Below the pieces are notes generated by a model. The model saw nothing but the letters and a program-made list of their open reading frames with translations. It had not been told where the DNA came from and did not search any database. The position numbers and the translations under genes were made by a program. From contig JADKIL010000021.1 of assembly GCA_016721315.1 (NCBI GenBank), forward strand, positions 124,001 through 188,000: a stretch of DNA of 64,000 nucleotides, in the 5' to 3' direction. Positions 1-7,921 of the stretch are shown in pieces. Source of the DNA: Candidatus Villigracilis vicinus (lineage in GTDB: Bacteria > Chloroflexota > Anaerolineae > Anaerolineales > Villigracilaceae). The stretch's first letter is position 1; each line of letters starts with the position of its first letter.

Positions 1-2
1 AA

Positions 3-362
3 TCTGGCGAGTGGATCGCGGGCAAGTTATATGGTTTGTGGGCAATCGTGATCGGTGTCAACATCCTCGTCACCATCATCGGCAGTATTTTGACAAATAT
101 CCTGCTTACCATCGTTGAATCTATTCGGTCGCAGAAATATGAAGACCCGCGCTTCATCACAGACGAGCGAGATAACTTGATCGAGCTAAAAGGCGTCCGC
201 GTTTCATATATCATTTTTTCAGTCGGTGTGCTGATCTCTATCTTTGCCTTCATTTTCGGTCAACCCGCATTGATGATGATCAGCTTGATCTTCGTCTTCA
301 GCATCCTTGCTGAGATTGTCGGGGATATTACCCAGATCACCCTCTACCGCCGAGGGCTGTGA
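3..362 (+). CDS. Partial membrane protein (5' end outside window)
   Basis: The reading frame is open from the first bases of the window to a TGA at 360-362, so this is the C-terminal part of a longer protein. It shows two hydrophobic stretches (about 20 residues beginning near base 39, and again around bases 210-330) separated by a charged loop, then a short basic tail. I do not recognise a named family. The next gene starts one base after the stop and encodes a small XRE-type regulator. Pairs of a small membrane protein with a compact XRE regulator are common in bacteria, so the two are probably one operon. Function unknown. A TTG at 36 would give a 108-residue product, but the frame continues upstream and there is no reason to prefer it. 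Confidence 0.6.
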   Translation, partial: SGEWIAGKLYGLWAIVIGVNILVTIIGSILTNILLTIVESIRSQKYEDPRFITDERDNLIELKGVRVSYIIFSVGVLISIFAFIFGQPALMMISLIFVFSILAEIVGDITQITLYRRGL

Positions 363-363
363 C

Positions 364-591
364 ATGGAGAAGCGACAAGTCCGCAACAACATCCGCAAAT
401 TGCGCTTCCAAAATAACGAAATGACCCAGGAGCAGTTGGCGGAAAAAGTCGGTGTGACGCGCCAAACCATCATTGCACTGGAAGGTGGAAAATATGCTCC
501 ATCGCTGGAATTGGCGTTCCGCATCTCTCTCGCCTTTGGCTTGCCTCTGACCGAAGTGTTTTCGTACGAAGCTGAAGAAAAATCTACCTAA
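364..591 (+). CDS. Small XRE-family helix-turn-helix regulator
   Basis: A 75-residue protein that is almost entirely one Cro/CI-type helix-turn-helix. MTQEQLAEKVGVTRQTI holds helices 2 and 3, followed by the usual ALEGGKYAPSLELAFRI stretch. This compact form usually acts as an autorepressor of itself and a neighbouring membrane protein. I chose the ATG at 364, one base after the preceding stop, because the HTH fold begins just after MEKRQ. A longer in-frame start at 307 lies inside the upstream gene and is unlikely. The neighbour is the truncated membrane protein; coupled translation is likely. Confidence 0.85.
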   Translation: MEKRQVRNNIRKLRFQNNEMTQEQLAEKVGVTRQTIIALEGGKYAPSLELAFRISLAFGLPLTEVFSYEAEEKST

Positions 592-604
592 TAAGGAAAT
601 AAGC

Positions 605-1600
605 ATGAAAGCAATTACCTATACTGAATATGGCTCCCCAGATGTTTTAAAATTACAAGAGATCGCTAAGCCAGAACCAAAAGACAACGAGATTCTGATC
701 CGCATCCGCGCCACGCGAGTCAACTATGGAGACATGCTTGCTCGAAAATTCGGAAGCGTAACAACTAAAGAATTCAACATGCCGGGTATTCTGCTGCTCC
801 CCGCGCGAATGGACTTTGGCATACGCAAACCGAAAAAATACGTCCTTGGCAGTGAATTCTCTGGTGTGATCGAAGCCGTTGGTAAGGAAGTAAAACGGCT
901 CAAAATCGGTGACGAAGTCTTCGGCTATCGCGGACCACTATTCGGCGCATACGCAGAATATCTCTGCATGCCCGAAAGCGGGCTCGTCACCCACAAGCCT
1001 GCCAATATGAGCTTCGAAGAAGCCACACTGATTCCTTATGGAGCGTTGACGGCGCTGAGTCATCTCAAGAAGATGAATATTCAACCGGGACAGAAAGTTC
1101 TCGTCAACGGCGCTTCGGGCGGAATCGGCTCAGCAGGAGTACAGCTCGCCAAATATTTTGGTGCAGAAGTGACTGGCGTTTGTGGCACGAATAAACTGGC
1201 ATTCGTCCGAGCCCTCGGTGCGGACAAGGTCATTGACTACACTAAAGAAGACTTCACCCAAAACAGCGAAAAATACGACCTGATCTATGACATTCTCGGT
1301 AGAAGTTCGTTTGATAAGAGTCAATCCTCACTTACCCCTAAAGGCATTCATCTTTATGCCAGTTTCAAAATGAAGCAGGTAATCCAAATGATACAGACGT
1401 CCAAGTCAACGGGCAAAAAAGTAATCTGTACTTTTTCTTCTGAAACTCTCGATAATCTCAATTTCATCAAAGAACTTGTGGAAGCCGGAAAATTCAAGAC
1501 CGTTATCGATAAGAGGTTTTCACTGGAAGAAACCGCCGAAGCGCATCGGTACTATGAATCTGGGAAGAATACGGGGAATATAGTAATCTCAGTCAGTTAG
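605..1600 (+). CDS. NAD(P)-dependent zinc-free MDR alcohol dehydrogenase / quinone oxidoreductase
   Basis: A 331-residue medium-chain dehydrogenase/reductase. The N-terminal GroES-like domain runs to about residue 130. The Rossmann fold carries the nucleotide-binding motif NGASGGIGSAGVQ at residues 168-180. The catalytic-zinc ligands of classical alcohol dehydrogenases are absent, which points to the zinc-independent quinone reductase/enoyl reductase branch that reduces quinones or alpha,beta-unsaturated carbonyls with NAD(P)H. Length is normal. The ATG at 605 follows an AAGGAA Shine-Dalgarno. It starts 13 bases after the XRE gene and may share its transcript. The substrate cannot be told from sequence. 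Confidence 0.88.
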   Translation: MKAITYTEYGSPDVLKLQEIAKPEPKDNEILIRIRATRVNYGDMLARKFGSVTTKEFNMPGILLLPARMDFGIRKPKKYVLGSEFSGVIEAVGKEVKRLKIGDEVFGYRGPLFGAYAEYLCMPESGLVTHKPANMSFEEATLIPYGALTALSHLKKMNIQPGQKVLVNGASGGIGSAGVQLAKYFGAEVTGVCGTNKLAFVRALGADKVIDYTKEDFTQNSEKYDLIYDILGRSSFDKSQSSLTPKGIHLYASFKMKQVIQMIQTSKSTGKKVICTFSSETLDNLNFIKELVEAGKFKTVIDKRFSLEETAEAHRYYESGKNTGNIVISVS

Positions 1601-1603
1601 AAA

Positions 1604-1653
1604 AGACCTCGGAGGTTTTGAGAAGTTTCGAAAGAGGAAAATCTCCGAGGTCT
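1604..1653. repeat. Long intergenic palindrome (terminator-like)
   Basis: Arms 1604-1619 and 1638-1653 are 16 bases each with one mismatch, around an 18-base loop, just downstream of the MDR gene. It can fold into a stable hairpin but has no T-run. It resembles the hairpin at 3801-3833 in layout (AGACxTCxGxxG arms), suggesting a family of interspersed palindromes that may double as terminators. Confidence 0.6.
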
Positions 1654-1698
1654 GCTTATATACCCCAAATTGCACTTAAAGGGCTTGCGTCAAAGAAT

Positions 1699-1766
1699 TT
1701 AACGCAAAGGCGCAAGGTCGCAAAGAAAAGACTTTAAATCTTAGCATCTTAGCGACTTTGCGTTAA
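1699..1766. repeat. Interspersed imperfect inverted repeat
   Basis: Perfect 11-base ends TTAACGCAAAG (1699-1709) and CTTTGCGTTAA (1756-1766) enclose degenerate internal repeats of GCAAAG / CTTTGC type. The element lies between convergent genes. It has the look of a small non-coding mobile repeat (MITE- or REP-like). Genome copy number cannot be judged from one window. Confidence 0.55.
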
Positions 1767-1812
1767 AAAATTCCGACAAACTCCGCTAAAAGATACATGG
1801 TAGTAACTTGAG

Positions 1813-2661
1813 CTATATAACTTCTTTAATCGCCACCCACTCCCCCGCGGATTTAGGGTGTTCTGCCGGGATCAAAACTCCATTCTCCATTAACTTATTA
1901 ACCGATTTCTTCACGACCTCATTCCCCCACCCAAACAATTTCTGCACATCGCGGACTTGCGCTGCACCGACCATATCAAAATACAACTCAATTAGTTTCA
2001 TCCGCGCCTGCGATTCGGTGATCTTGCGCGCCTGCTCGGCAAGCTCAGGGAAATGGCTGGTGGTAATTGCATAAATATGCGAATATTTCCATGCGCCCGC
2101 CTGTGCCACACCGACGGGTAATATCTTAAAATCGCGTTGTAAATATTCCAACGCCTTATTGAATTCCGAATCTTTGGCATTGGACAACTTCGCCTCTTTG
2201 CGCAAGTCCAGTGTGTTCATGGCACCTTTATCCAGCAAAGCTTCATAGACTTGTTTTGCAGATTGCGGCAAGCGTCCTTCTTGATAGGCAATCAAGTAAT
2301 CTTCTTCAGGGGAGCCATAATTTTCAGACAAGGCATAAAAATAAGGGGCAATCTCCAGCGAAATCATGGTCGCTTTACCGCGTAGAATCTTCCCGTAATA
2401 CCAGATCTTTTTATCGAGCGCATTATCTTTCCAGCCCCAGGTGATATGACCTGGATCGTCGTGTTTATCTGCAACAGGTCTATCGCCCGCAACCGCCGTC
2501 CACAAGGAAGGCAGATCGATGCCTTTGATGGGCCAGAAATAGACAAAGCCGCGTTTGTTCACAAAGCTCAAAGCTGAGGCGGGAGATGAAACCCGTTTTT
2601 GTGGAGGCAAGTTGAAGGTCCGCGTGCGAAGCGCCTGTAATTTTTTCAAATTGATAATCAT
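1813..2661 (-). CDS. AlkZ-related winged-helix protein
   Basis: A 282-residue soluble protein starting LKKLQALRTRTF. It shows alternating helical and winged-helix segments and a Trp/Lys-rich central region. The layout fits proteins annotated as AlkZ-related, distant relatives of the YcaQ/AlkZ DNA glycosylases that remove bulky or cross-linked bases. The catalytic QxQ/QxD motif typical of true AlkZ is not evident, so a glycosylase activity should not be assumed. The ATG at 2661 starts a small divergent interval facing the 2723 gene. The 3' end faces the 1699-1766 repeat. Family assignment rests on overall pattern only. Confidence 0.55.
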   Translation of the reverse strand: MIINLKKLQALRTRTFNLPPQKRVSSPASALSFVNKRGFVYFWPIKGIDLPSLWTAVAGDRPVADKHDDPGHITWGWKDNALDKKIWYYGKILRGKATMISLEIAPYFYALSENYGSPEEDYLIAYQEGRLPQSAKQVYEALLDKGAMNTLDLRKEAKLSNAKDSEFNKALEYLQRDFKILPVGVAQAGAWKYSHIYAITTSHFPELAEQARKITESQARMKLIELYFDMVGAAQVRDVQKLFGWGNEVVKKSVNKLMENGVLIPAEHPKSAGEWVAIKEVI

Positions 2662-2722
2662 GTTCCTGATTCTATTTCATTCGGTGTAAAATCGCAAAGA
2701 AAAAATGGAGAGAGAGGCAATC

Positions 2723-3070
2723 ATGGCAGTAGTTAATCAGGTGTTCATTATGACATTTACACCGGCTGCGATCCCGCAGAGTGAATTGGTCGGTTTTACA
2801 CGCATGTTCTCAGATCGGCTTGCAGCCAAAGATGCGGTTTTTGCCGGTCTGGTTGCGCAAATGGGAAAAGGCGTGAAAGTTGACATCTCAGCTCAGCTAC
2901 ACAGCACCACAATGCATACCCCTCAAGTAATGCAGAACACACTTGCCGGTTGGATGAAGAACATGAACCAAACTTTTAATCCACAATACGGCGTAAACTT
3001 TTTCGTCCACGCCATGAAAGACCCCAAGGGCATGGAAAATTATGTGCTTTTTTACTTCCTGCTCAAATAG
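2723..3070 (+). CDS. Conserved-looking small protein of unknown function
   Basis: A 115-residue protein starting MAVVNQVFIMTFTPAAIPQ. It is soluble, with a mix of helices and strands and no membrane segment or metal-binding cluster. I do not recognise it. The start at 2723 is preceded at a proper distance by the purine-rich GGAGAGAGAGG (2708-2718); the ATG at 2705 lies upstream of that site and is rejected. It ends six bases before pgl and so is probably cotranscribed with the pentose phosphate genes. That placement is the only hint of role. Confidence 0.65.
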   Translation: MAVVNQVFIMTFTPAAIPQSELVGFTRMFSDRLAAKDAVFAGLVAQMGKGVKVDISAQLHSTTMHTPQVMQNTLAGWMKNMNQTFNPQYGVNFFVHAMKDPKGMENYVLFYFLLK

Positions 3071-3076
3071 CACATC

Positions 3077-3793
3077 ATGCAAACGACGATCCTAACGTAT
3101 TCCACACCTGATGAATTAAGCAATTCTGCATCCAATAAATTTATTGAAGCTGCCCAAAGAGCCATTTCCGAGCGCGGACGTTTTCTCGTTTCACTTTCCG
3201 GCGGCAGTACGCCAATGAAATTATTTGAACGGCTCGCCAAAGAAACGCTGGACTGGAGCCTTGTACACTTCTTCTGGTGCGACGAACGCTGCGTCCCTAT
3301 GGACGATCCTGGCAACACCTACGGGCAGACGAAAAAAATCCTCTTCGACAATATCGGGATAACAAACATCCACCGCGTCGAATCGGAACTTGAGCCTGCT
3401 CTTGCTGCCCAAGCTTATGCCCACACCCTAAGCGGATTCGCCGAAGCGCCGCTCGACTTCCCGCGCTTCGATCTGGTTTTATTGGGCATGGGCGACGATG
3501 GGCACACCGCCTCACTCTTCCCCAGCTCACCTGTGGAGATCGAAACATCCACCATTGCTGTCACTGCGCAGTATCAAGACCGTCCTGCCAACCGCGTCTC
3601 TTTGACCCCCAAGGTGTTCAATCAAGCCAGAGAGATCTGGTTTTTGGTCACCGGTGCAGGCAAGGCAGAGACGTTACGCAACGTCATAAAAGGTGAAAAG
3701 AATTTGGAACTACTCCCGGCTCAACGCATTCAACCCAAAGATGGAAATCTGGTTTGGATGATCGATGAAGCCGCGGGAAAATTACTAAATTAA
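3077..3793 (+). CDS. pgl: 6-phosphogluconolactonase
   Basis: Hydrolyses 6-phosphogluconolactone to 6-phosphogluconate, the second step of the oxidative pentose phosphate pathway, in the cytoplasm. The 238-residue length is normal for the DevB/SOL family. Family motifs are present: SGGSTP at residues 41-46, DERCVP at 69-74, and GMGDDGHTASLFP at 137-149, which forms the phosphosugar site shared with glucosamine-6-phosphate isomerases. It is followed by gnd and zwf, so all three oxidative-branch enzymes sit together. The intergenic hairpin at 3801-3833 may modulate expression between pgl and gnd. Confidence 0.95.
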   Translation: MQTTILTYSTPDELSNSASNKFIEAAQRAISERGRFLVSLSGGSTPMKLFERLAKETLDWSLVHFFWCDERCVPMDDPGNTYGQTKKILFDNIGITNIHRVESELEPALAAQAYAHTLSGFAEAPLDFPRFDLVLLGMGDDGHTASLFPSSPVEIETSTIAVTAQYQDRPANRVSLTPKVFNQAREIWFLVTGAGKAETLRNVIKGEKNLELLPAQRIQPKDGNLVWMIDEAAGKLLN

Positions 3794-3800
3794 AATCAAT

Positions 3801-3833
3801 AGACTTCCAAAGTCTTAAAGACTTCGGAAGTCT
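3801..3833. repeat. Intergenic palindrome between pgl and gnd
   Basis: Arms AGACTTCCAAAGTCTT (3801-3816) and 3818-3833 are complementary with one mismatch and almost no loop. It could act as a partial terminator or mRNA processing hairpin within the pentose phosphate operon. Its design resembles the palindrome at 1604-1653. Confidence 0.55.
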
Positions 3834-3856
3834 GACAACCAAAGGAGTTTTACAAA

Positions 3857-4768
3857 ATGGAATTAGCACTGATCGGTTTAGGCAAGATGGGTTTAAACAT
3901 GGCGAAACGCCTCACCAAAGGCGGACATCGTGTCATTGGGTACGCCCGCACAAAAGAGACTGTGGACGGAGCCGTCAAGGAAGGCATTGAAGGCGCATAT
4001 TCCGTGGAAGAAGCGGTCAGCAAATTGACTTCCTCCCCCAAAGCGGTTTGGGTCATGGTTCCGGCTGGAGCCACCACCACCGAAACTATCGAAAAAGTCG
4101 CCGCATTATTGAAACCAGGCGACATTATTATCGATGGCGGTAATTCGAACTACAAAGACACCATCAAACATGCCGAAATGCTCGAAGCCAAAGGCATCGA
4201 CTTCGTGGATTGCGGCACCAGCGGCGGCATTTGGGGCATCACCGAAGGCTACAGCCTGATGATCGGCGGCAAGGAAGAAGTAACCAAGAAATTGAATCCT
4301 ATCTTTGAAACCCTTGCTCCCGGAAAAGAACTCGGCTGGGGACGCGTCGGTCCGCATGGCGCTGGTCATTATGTGAAGATGGTTCACAACGGCATCGAAT
4401 ACGGAATGATGCAAGCCTTTGCTGAAGGCTTTGGTATCTTAAAAGGTAAAAAGGAATTCGGTCTCGACCTTTCGCAGGTTTCGCACATCTGGCAGCATGG
4501 CAGCGTCGTTCGCTCGTGGCTGCTCGACCTCGCCGCTAACGCCCTCGATGAAGATACCGAACTCAAAGATATCAAACCCTGGGTGGCAGATTCCGGCGAA
4601 GGTCGCTGGACGGTCTTCGAGTCCATTGATCTTGATGTACCTGCCCCTGTCATTACCCTCGCCCTGCAAATGCGCTTCGCCAGCCGCGATGAAGAGAACT
4701 ACCCAGCCCGCATGCTTTCCGCCCTGCGTAATCAGTTCGGCGGACATGCAATAAAGAAAGCCAAATAA
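3857..4768 (+). CDS. gnd: 6-phosphogluconate dehydrogenase, decarboxylating (short form)
   Basis: Oxidatively decarboxylates 6-phosphogluconate to ribulose 5-phosphate. The Rossmann motif GLGKMG is at residues 7-12. Substrate-binding signatures DGGNS (93-97) and GTSGG (120-124) and the catalytic HNGIEYGMM region (177-185) with Lys174 are intact. At 303 residues it is the short, often NAD-preferring, GntZ-like form rather than the ~470-residue Gnd. The ATG at 3857 follows AAGGAG. Cofactor preference is known only from the family and not shown here. Confidence 0.93.
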   Translation: MELALIGLGKMGLNMAKRLTKGGHRVIGYARTKETVDGAVKEGIEGAYSVEEAVSKLTSSPKAVWVMVPAGATTTETIEKVAALLKPGDIIIDGGNSNYKDTIKHAEMLEAKGIDFVDCGTSGGIWGITEGYSLMIGGKEEVTKKLNPIFETLAPGKELGWGRVGPHGAGHYVKMVHNGIEYGMMQAFAEGFGILKGKKEFGLDLSQVSHIWQHGSVVRSWLLDLAANALDEDTELKDIKPWVADSGEGRWTVFESIDLDVPAPVITLALQMRFASRDEENYPARMLSALRNQFGGHAIKKAK

Positions 4769-4792
4769 TTAAGACAACGGACGACAGACCAT

Positions 4793-4838
4793 TGACCATG
4801 GAAAAAAATCCATGGTCTGTTGTCCATCGTCAATGGTC
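4793..4838. repeat. Nested palindrome upstream of zwf
   Basis: GACCATGG (4794-4801) pairs with CCATGGTC (4810-4817) around an A-rich loop. The outer GACCATTG (4788-4795) matches CAATGGTC (4831-4838). It occupies the whole gnd-zwf spacer and contains the false in-frame ATG at 4812. It is probably an interspersed repeat and/or an attenuating hairpin. Confidence 0.5.
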
Positions 4839-4844
4839 AATTTT

Positions 4845-6326
4845 ATGAATACACCACTTTACAACGGACTACTGACTACGATCGTCATCTTTGGCGCATC
4901 CGGCGACCTGACTCAACGGAAACTGATCCCTTCGCTTTTTAACCTTTTCCACAAACGCCGCACTCCAAAGAAATTTCAGATCTTCGGTTTTGGCGGCACT
5001 GCATTCACCGACGAACAATTCCGCGAACATTTACACAAAGGCATGCAGGAATTTGCCGGGTATGAATTCACCGACGAAGAATGGACCGTTTTTGCGTCCA
5101 GCCTGCATTACACATCCGGAAAATATACAGAGACCAGTGACTTCCAAAACCTCGCCGAAATGCTCACCGTTTCAGAAGAAGGCGAAGCGAATCGTCTATT
5201 TTATATGGCAGTCCCCCCCACTCTTTTCCCTGCCATCATCGATAACCTCGATGCCACGGGTCAGTTGGTGGAGAATGGCGGCTGGAGACGCGTAGTGCTC
5301 GAAAAGCCCTTCGGGACCGACCTCGCCTCGGCAGTGGAATTAAACAAGCAAGTTCATAAAGCGTTGCACGAGAACCAGATCTATCGCATCGACCATTATC
5401 TCGGCAAAGAGACTGTACAAAACATACTCTTCACGCGTTTTGCCAACACCATCTTCGAGCCGATCTGGAACCGCAACTACATCGACCATGTGCAGATCAC
5501 CGTATCAGAGAAAGTCGGCTTGGAGCACCGCGCCGGTTTTTATGATGGCGTCGGTGTTCTGCGCGACATGTTCCAAAACCATATTCTGCAAATATTAACC
5601 CTGGTTGCCATGGAGCCCCCGGCTTCCTTTAGTGCGAGCCACCTGAGAAACGAAAAGGTAAAAGTCCTCAGCGCGATCACGCCAATGACTCCTGAGCAGG
5701 TGGCGGTGAATACGGTGCGAGCCCAATACAAAGGCTATCGTAACGAAGAAAAGGTCAACCCCAAATCCACCACACCCACGTACGCCGCCCTGCGTCTTTA
5801 CATCAATAACTGGCGCTGGAAGGGTGTGCCCTTCTACTTACGATCCGGCAAAAACATCGCAGAAAAACAGACCCAGATCATCATCCAATTCAAAGAGCCG
5901 CCGACCACCATGTTTCCGATGCAGACCATGAAACCGAATATGCTGGTGCTGTATCTACAACCGGACGAGGGCGTGCATCTGCGTTTTGAAGCCAAAGCAC
6001 CAGACACCGTTAACGAAACCCGTTCCGTGGATATGGAATTCCACTACGAATCTGCCTTTGGAAAATCTGCCATTCCAGAATCCTACGAGCGCCTCCTGCT
6101 GGATGCCCTGCAAGGCGACGCCTCTCTCTTCACCCGTGCCGACGAAGTGGAAACAGCCTGGTCGCTGATCGACCCCATCCTCCAAACATGGGAAACGCAT
6201 CAGACACCGCCTCTGGCTGTGTACAAGCCAGGAAGTTGGGGTCCCCCTGAAGCTTACGATCTGCTCGCCCGAGATGGGCGGCGCTGGCTCAATGAAGAAG
6301 CCAGTCGCCTATTGGATAAAGAATAA
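4845..6326 (+). CDS. zwf: Glucose-6-phosphate 1-dehydrogenase
   Basis: Oxidises glucose 6-phosphate to 6-phosphogluconolactone, feeding the pgl and gnd products upstream. The 493-residue length is typical. The nucleotide-binding motif GASGDLTQRK lies at residues 17-26. The active-site signature RIDHYLGKE is at 181-189, with the catalytic His and Lys intact. I start at the ATG at 4845 because the in-frame ATG at 4812 lies inside the palindromic repeat 4793-4838 and would add eleven residues that do not belong to the family. A strong hairpin terminator follows at 6328-6366. Confidence 0.95.
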   Translation: MNTPLYNGLLTTIVIFGASGDLTQRKLIPSLFNLFHKRRTPKKFQIFGFGGTAFTDEQFREHLHKGMQEFAGYEFTDEEWTVFASSLHYTSGKYTETSDFQNLAEMLTVSEEGEANRLFYMAVPPTLFPAIIDNLDATGQLVENGGWRRVVLEKPFGTDLASAVELNKQVHKALHENQIYRIDHYLGKETVQNILFTRFANTIFEPIWNRNYIDHVQITVSEKVGLEHRAGFYDGVGVLRDMFQNHILQILTLVAMEPPASFSASHLRNEKVKVLSAITPMTPEQVAVNTVRAQYKGYRNEEKVNPKSTTPTYAALRLYINNWRWKGVPFYLRSGKNIAEKQTQIIIQFKEPPTTMFPMQTMKPNMLVLYLQPDEGVHLRFEAKAPDTVNETRSVDMEFHYESAFGKSAIPESYERLLLDALQGDASLFTRADEVETAWSLIDPILQTWETHQTPPLAVYKPGSWGPPEAYDLLARDGRRWLNEEASRLLDKE

Positions 6327-6327
6327 A

Positions 6328-6366
6328 AATCATAAAGACCACGCGGCAGGCGTGGTCTTTATGATT
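6328..6366 (+). terminator. Terminator after zwf
   Basis: A perfect 17-base stem (6328-6344 with 6350-6366) around a five-base GGCAG loop, with A-rich entry, two bases after the zwf stop. Confidence 0.85.
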
Positions 6367-6737
6367 AAAACCATTCTCAAGGAGCGGGGAATTTGCGCAT
6401 GAGCCGGGTAGACTAATAAAAGAAGGCACTGCCATAAATCCAACTGGGGCTATTTCAAATATTGATTTAATTTCGCCTCACAACATACCCGAAGCAGCGG
6501 GGCAATTCATCCATCTTCCATGTTAAACTATTGACTTAATAACAATTTGATACTATTATAAGATTATTATTAGTAATCATTTGACAGTACTAGTAAACAC
6601 CACACTCGAAGGGTGGGCAAGCCGAAGTACGCTATTTCGGAAGAAATACAAAATTTTGCAACCATACGTAAAGAACAGCGTATATTTTTTGATTGCATTT
6701 CTTAATAATCAACTAGATCATTCTAAGGAAGTCTAAT
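6367..6737. other. Long upstream region of the ABC export locus
   Basis: This 371-base stretch has no convincing ORF. It is AT-rich from about 6520. It contains a promoter candidate (6531-6559) and, downstream, a segment at 6595-6645 with short complementary runs (CCACAC..GGGTGG and CCGAA..TTCGG) that could form consecutive hairpins in the 5' leader. I cannot match these to a known riboswitch. Confidence 0.4.
6531..6559 (+). promoter_or_regulatory. Sigma70-type promoter candidate
   Basis: TTGACT at 6531-6536, a 17-base spacer, then TATTAT at 6554-6559. Each hexamer has one mismatch to consensus. The start point would be near 6566, leaving a leader of about 170 bases before the MacA-like gene. 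Confidence 0.5.
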
Positions 6738-7856
6738 ATGAAAAGAAAAATAGTTATCACGCTCATCCTTGTCAGCACATTCCTTGCCGCGTGCGGCACA
6801 TCTGCTCCGACAACAGAAGCCACCCCCATCCCCACAGTTGAAGCCGGTGACATCATCATCGCCGAAGGAAAGTTGGAGCCGATCCAATTCACTGAAGTTT
6901 CTTTGAATACTGATGGATTGGTCAGCAGCATCTCAATAGAAGAAGGCGATAAAGTAGCTGCTGGAGACGTCATTGCAGTCGTCGAGTCAAGCGATTCGCA
7001 AACACTGGAAGATGCCCAGGCAAAGGCAACCCAAGAGCTGACCACCGCCTACCAGGAATTCAGAGACACTCAAAGCAAACTTGATGATTTCGATGTCCCT
7101 GCCCGTTTTAATGGGATGACCCCCACTGAAGCCGTGACAGATTCCCTTGAGAAACTCAACGTAGCCCGGGCGGAATTCGAACCGTATAAACATCTGGACG
7201 CAAAACTCGTCGAATACGCCGAGAAAAGCGTGGACACTTCATTAATGAGTCCCGAAGAATTGGAAATCCACTTGTCCATGCTGGAAGAGAATGAAAATGA
7301 CGACCGCCCAGTGACCGGCGTGCCGCGTATCAAGAAAAAAAATCTAGACAATGCATGGGCGATCTATCGTGTCGCCATTCAATGGCTTGACCTTGAATCC
7401 AAATTCCAAAACGCACAGGTGCGGCTGACAAACGCCCAGGCAGACTACAACGCCCTTGAAGATGCAGATTTCTCGCTAGACACCGCCGGACTACGCGCCA
7501 TACTTGCCAATGCTGAATTACGCGCCCCACATGCAGGCGTGGTCACCAACATCGACCTCAAGGTCGGCGAATTTGCCACCACCAATGCGCCGGTTGTGAC
7601 CATTGCCGATACATCCAAGTGGATCGTCAAAACCACCGACCTGACCGAGATCGATGTAGTCAATGTCAAAGAAGGTCAACCCGTAACGGTCAAGTTGGAT
7701 GCCATTCCCGGCTCCGAGTTCAAAGGGAATGTTCTTGCCGTCAGTCAGAATTTCTCTGAAAATCAGGGTGACGTGGTTTATGAAGTCACCATTCTGCTCA
7801 CCGACCTCGACCCATCCATGCGCTGGGGTATGACCGCCGTAGTTACCTTTGAATAG
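6738..7856 (+). CDS. MacA/HlyD-like periplasmic adaptor lipoprotein
   Basis: Membrane-fusion (adaptor) subunit of an ABC export system. A lipoprotein signal peptide ends in LAAC with lipidated Cys19, followed by a Thr/Pro-rich linker. A biotinyl-lipoyl-like half domain comes next (residues ~40-95), then a long Ala/Glu-rich helical hairpin with coiled-coil character (~95-245). The second lipoyl half and beta-barrel (~250-370) end in the usual GMTAVVTFE. The 372-residue length fits MacA relatives. It is followed by a MacB-type ATPase and a separate FtsX-type permease, so the set forms one exporter or mechanotransmission complex. Substrate unknown. The ATG at 6738 has AAGGAAG upstream. Confidence 0.85.
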   Translation: MKRKIVITLILVSTFLAACGTSAPTTEATPIPTVEAGDIIIAEGKLEPIQFTEVSLNTDGLVSSISIEEGDKVAAGDVIAVVESSDSQTLEDAQAKATQELTTAYQEFRDTQSKLDDFDVPARFNGMTPTEAVTDSLEKLNVARAEFEPYKHLDAKLVEYAEKSVDTSLMSPEELEIHLSMLEENENDDRPVTGVPRIKKKNLDNAWAIYRVAIQWLDLESKFQNAQVRLTNAQADYNALEDADFSLDTAGLRAILANAELRAPHAGVVTNIDLKVGEFATTNAPVVTIADTSKWIVKTTDLTEIDVVNVKEGQPVTVKLDAIPGSEFKGNVLAVSQNFSENQGDVVYEVTILLTDLDPSMRWGMTAVVTFE

Positions 7857-7921
7857 AAAACCTTTGAAGGCAAAATGCGTTCCCCACCTTCGGGATTTTC
7901 GAGCAAGAGAAAGAGATCTTT

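Noticed and set aside
4812..4844. Upstream ATG extending zwf
   Set aside because: It lies within a palindromic repeat and adds residues absent from the family; the ATG at 4845 fits the N-terminus.
6595..6645. c-di-GMP-I riboswitch
   Set aside because: Only pieces such as GCAAGCC and a CC...GG hairpin resemble the aptamer; the second helix and receptor parts are missing.
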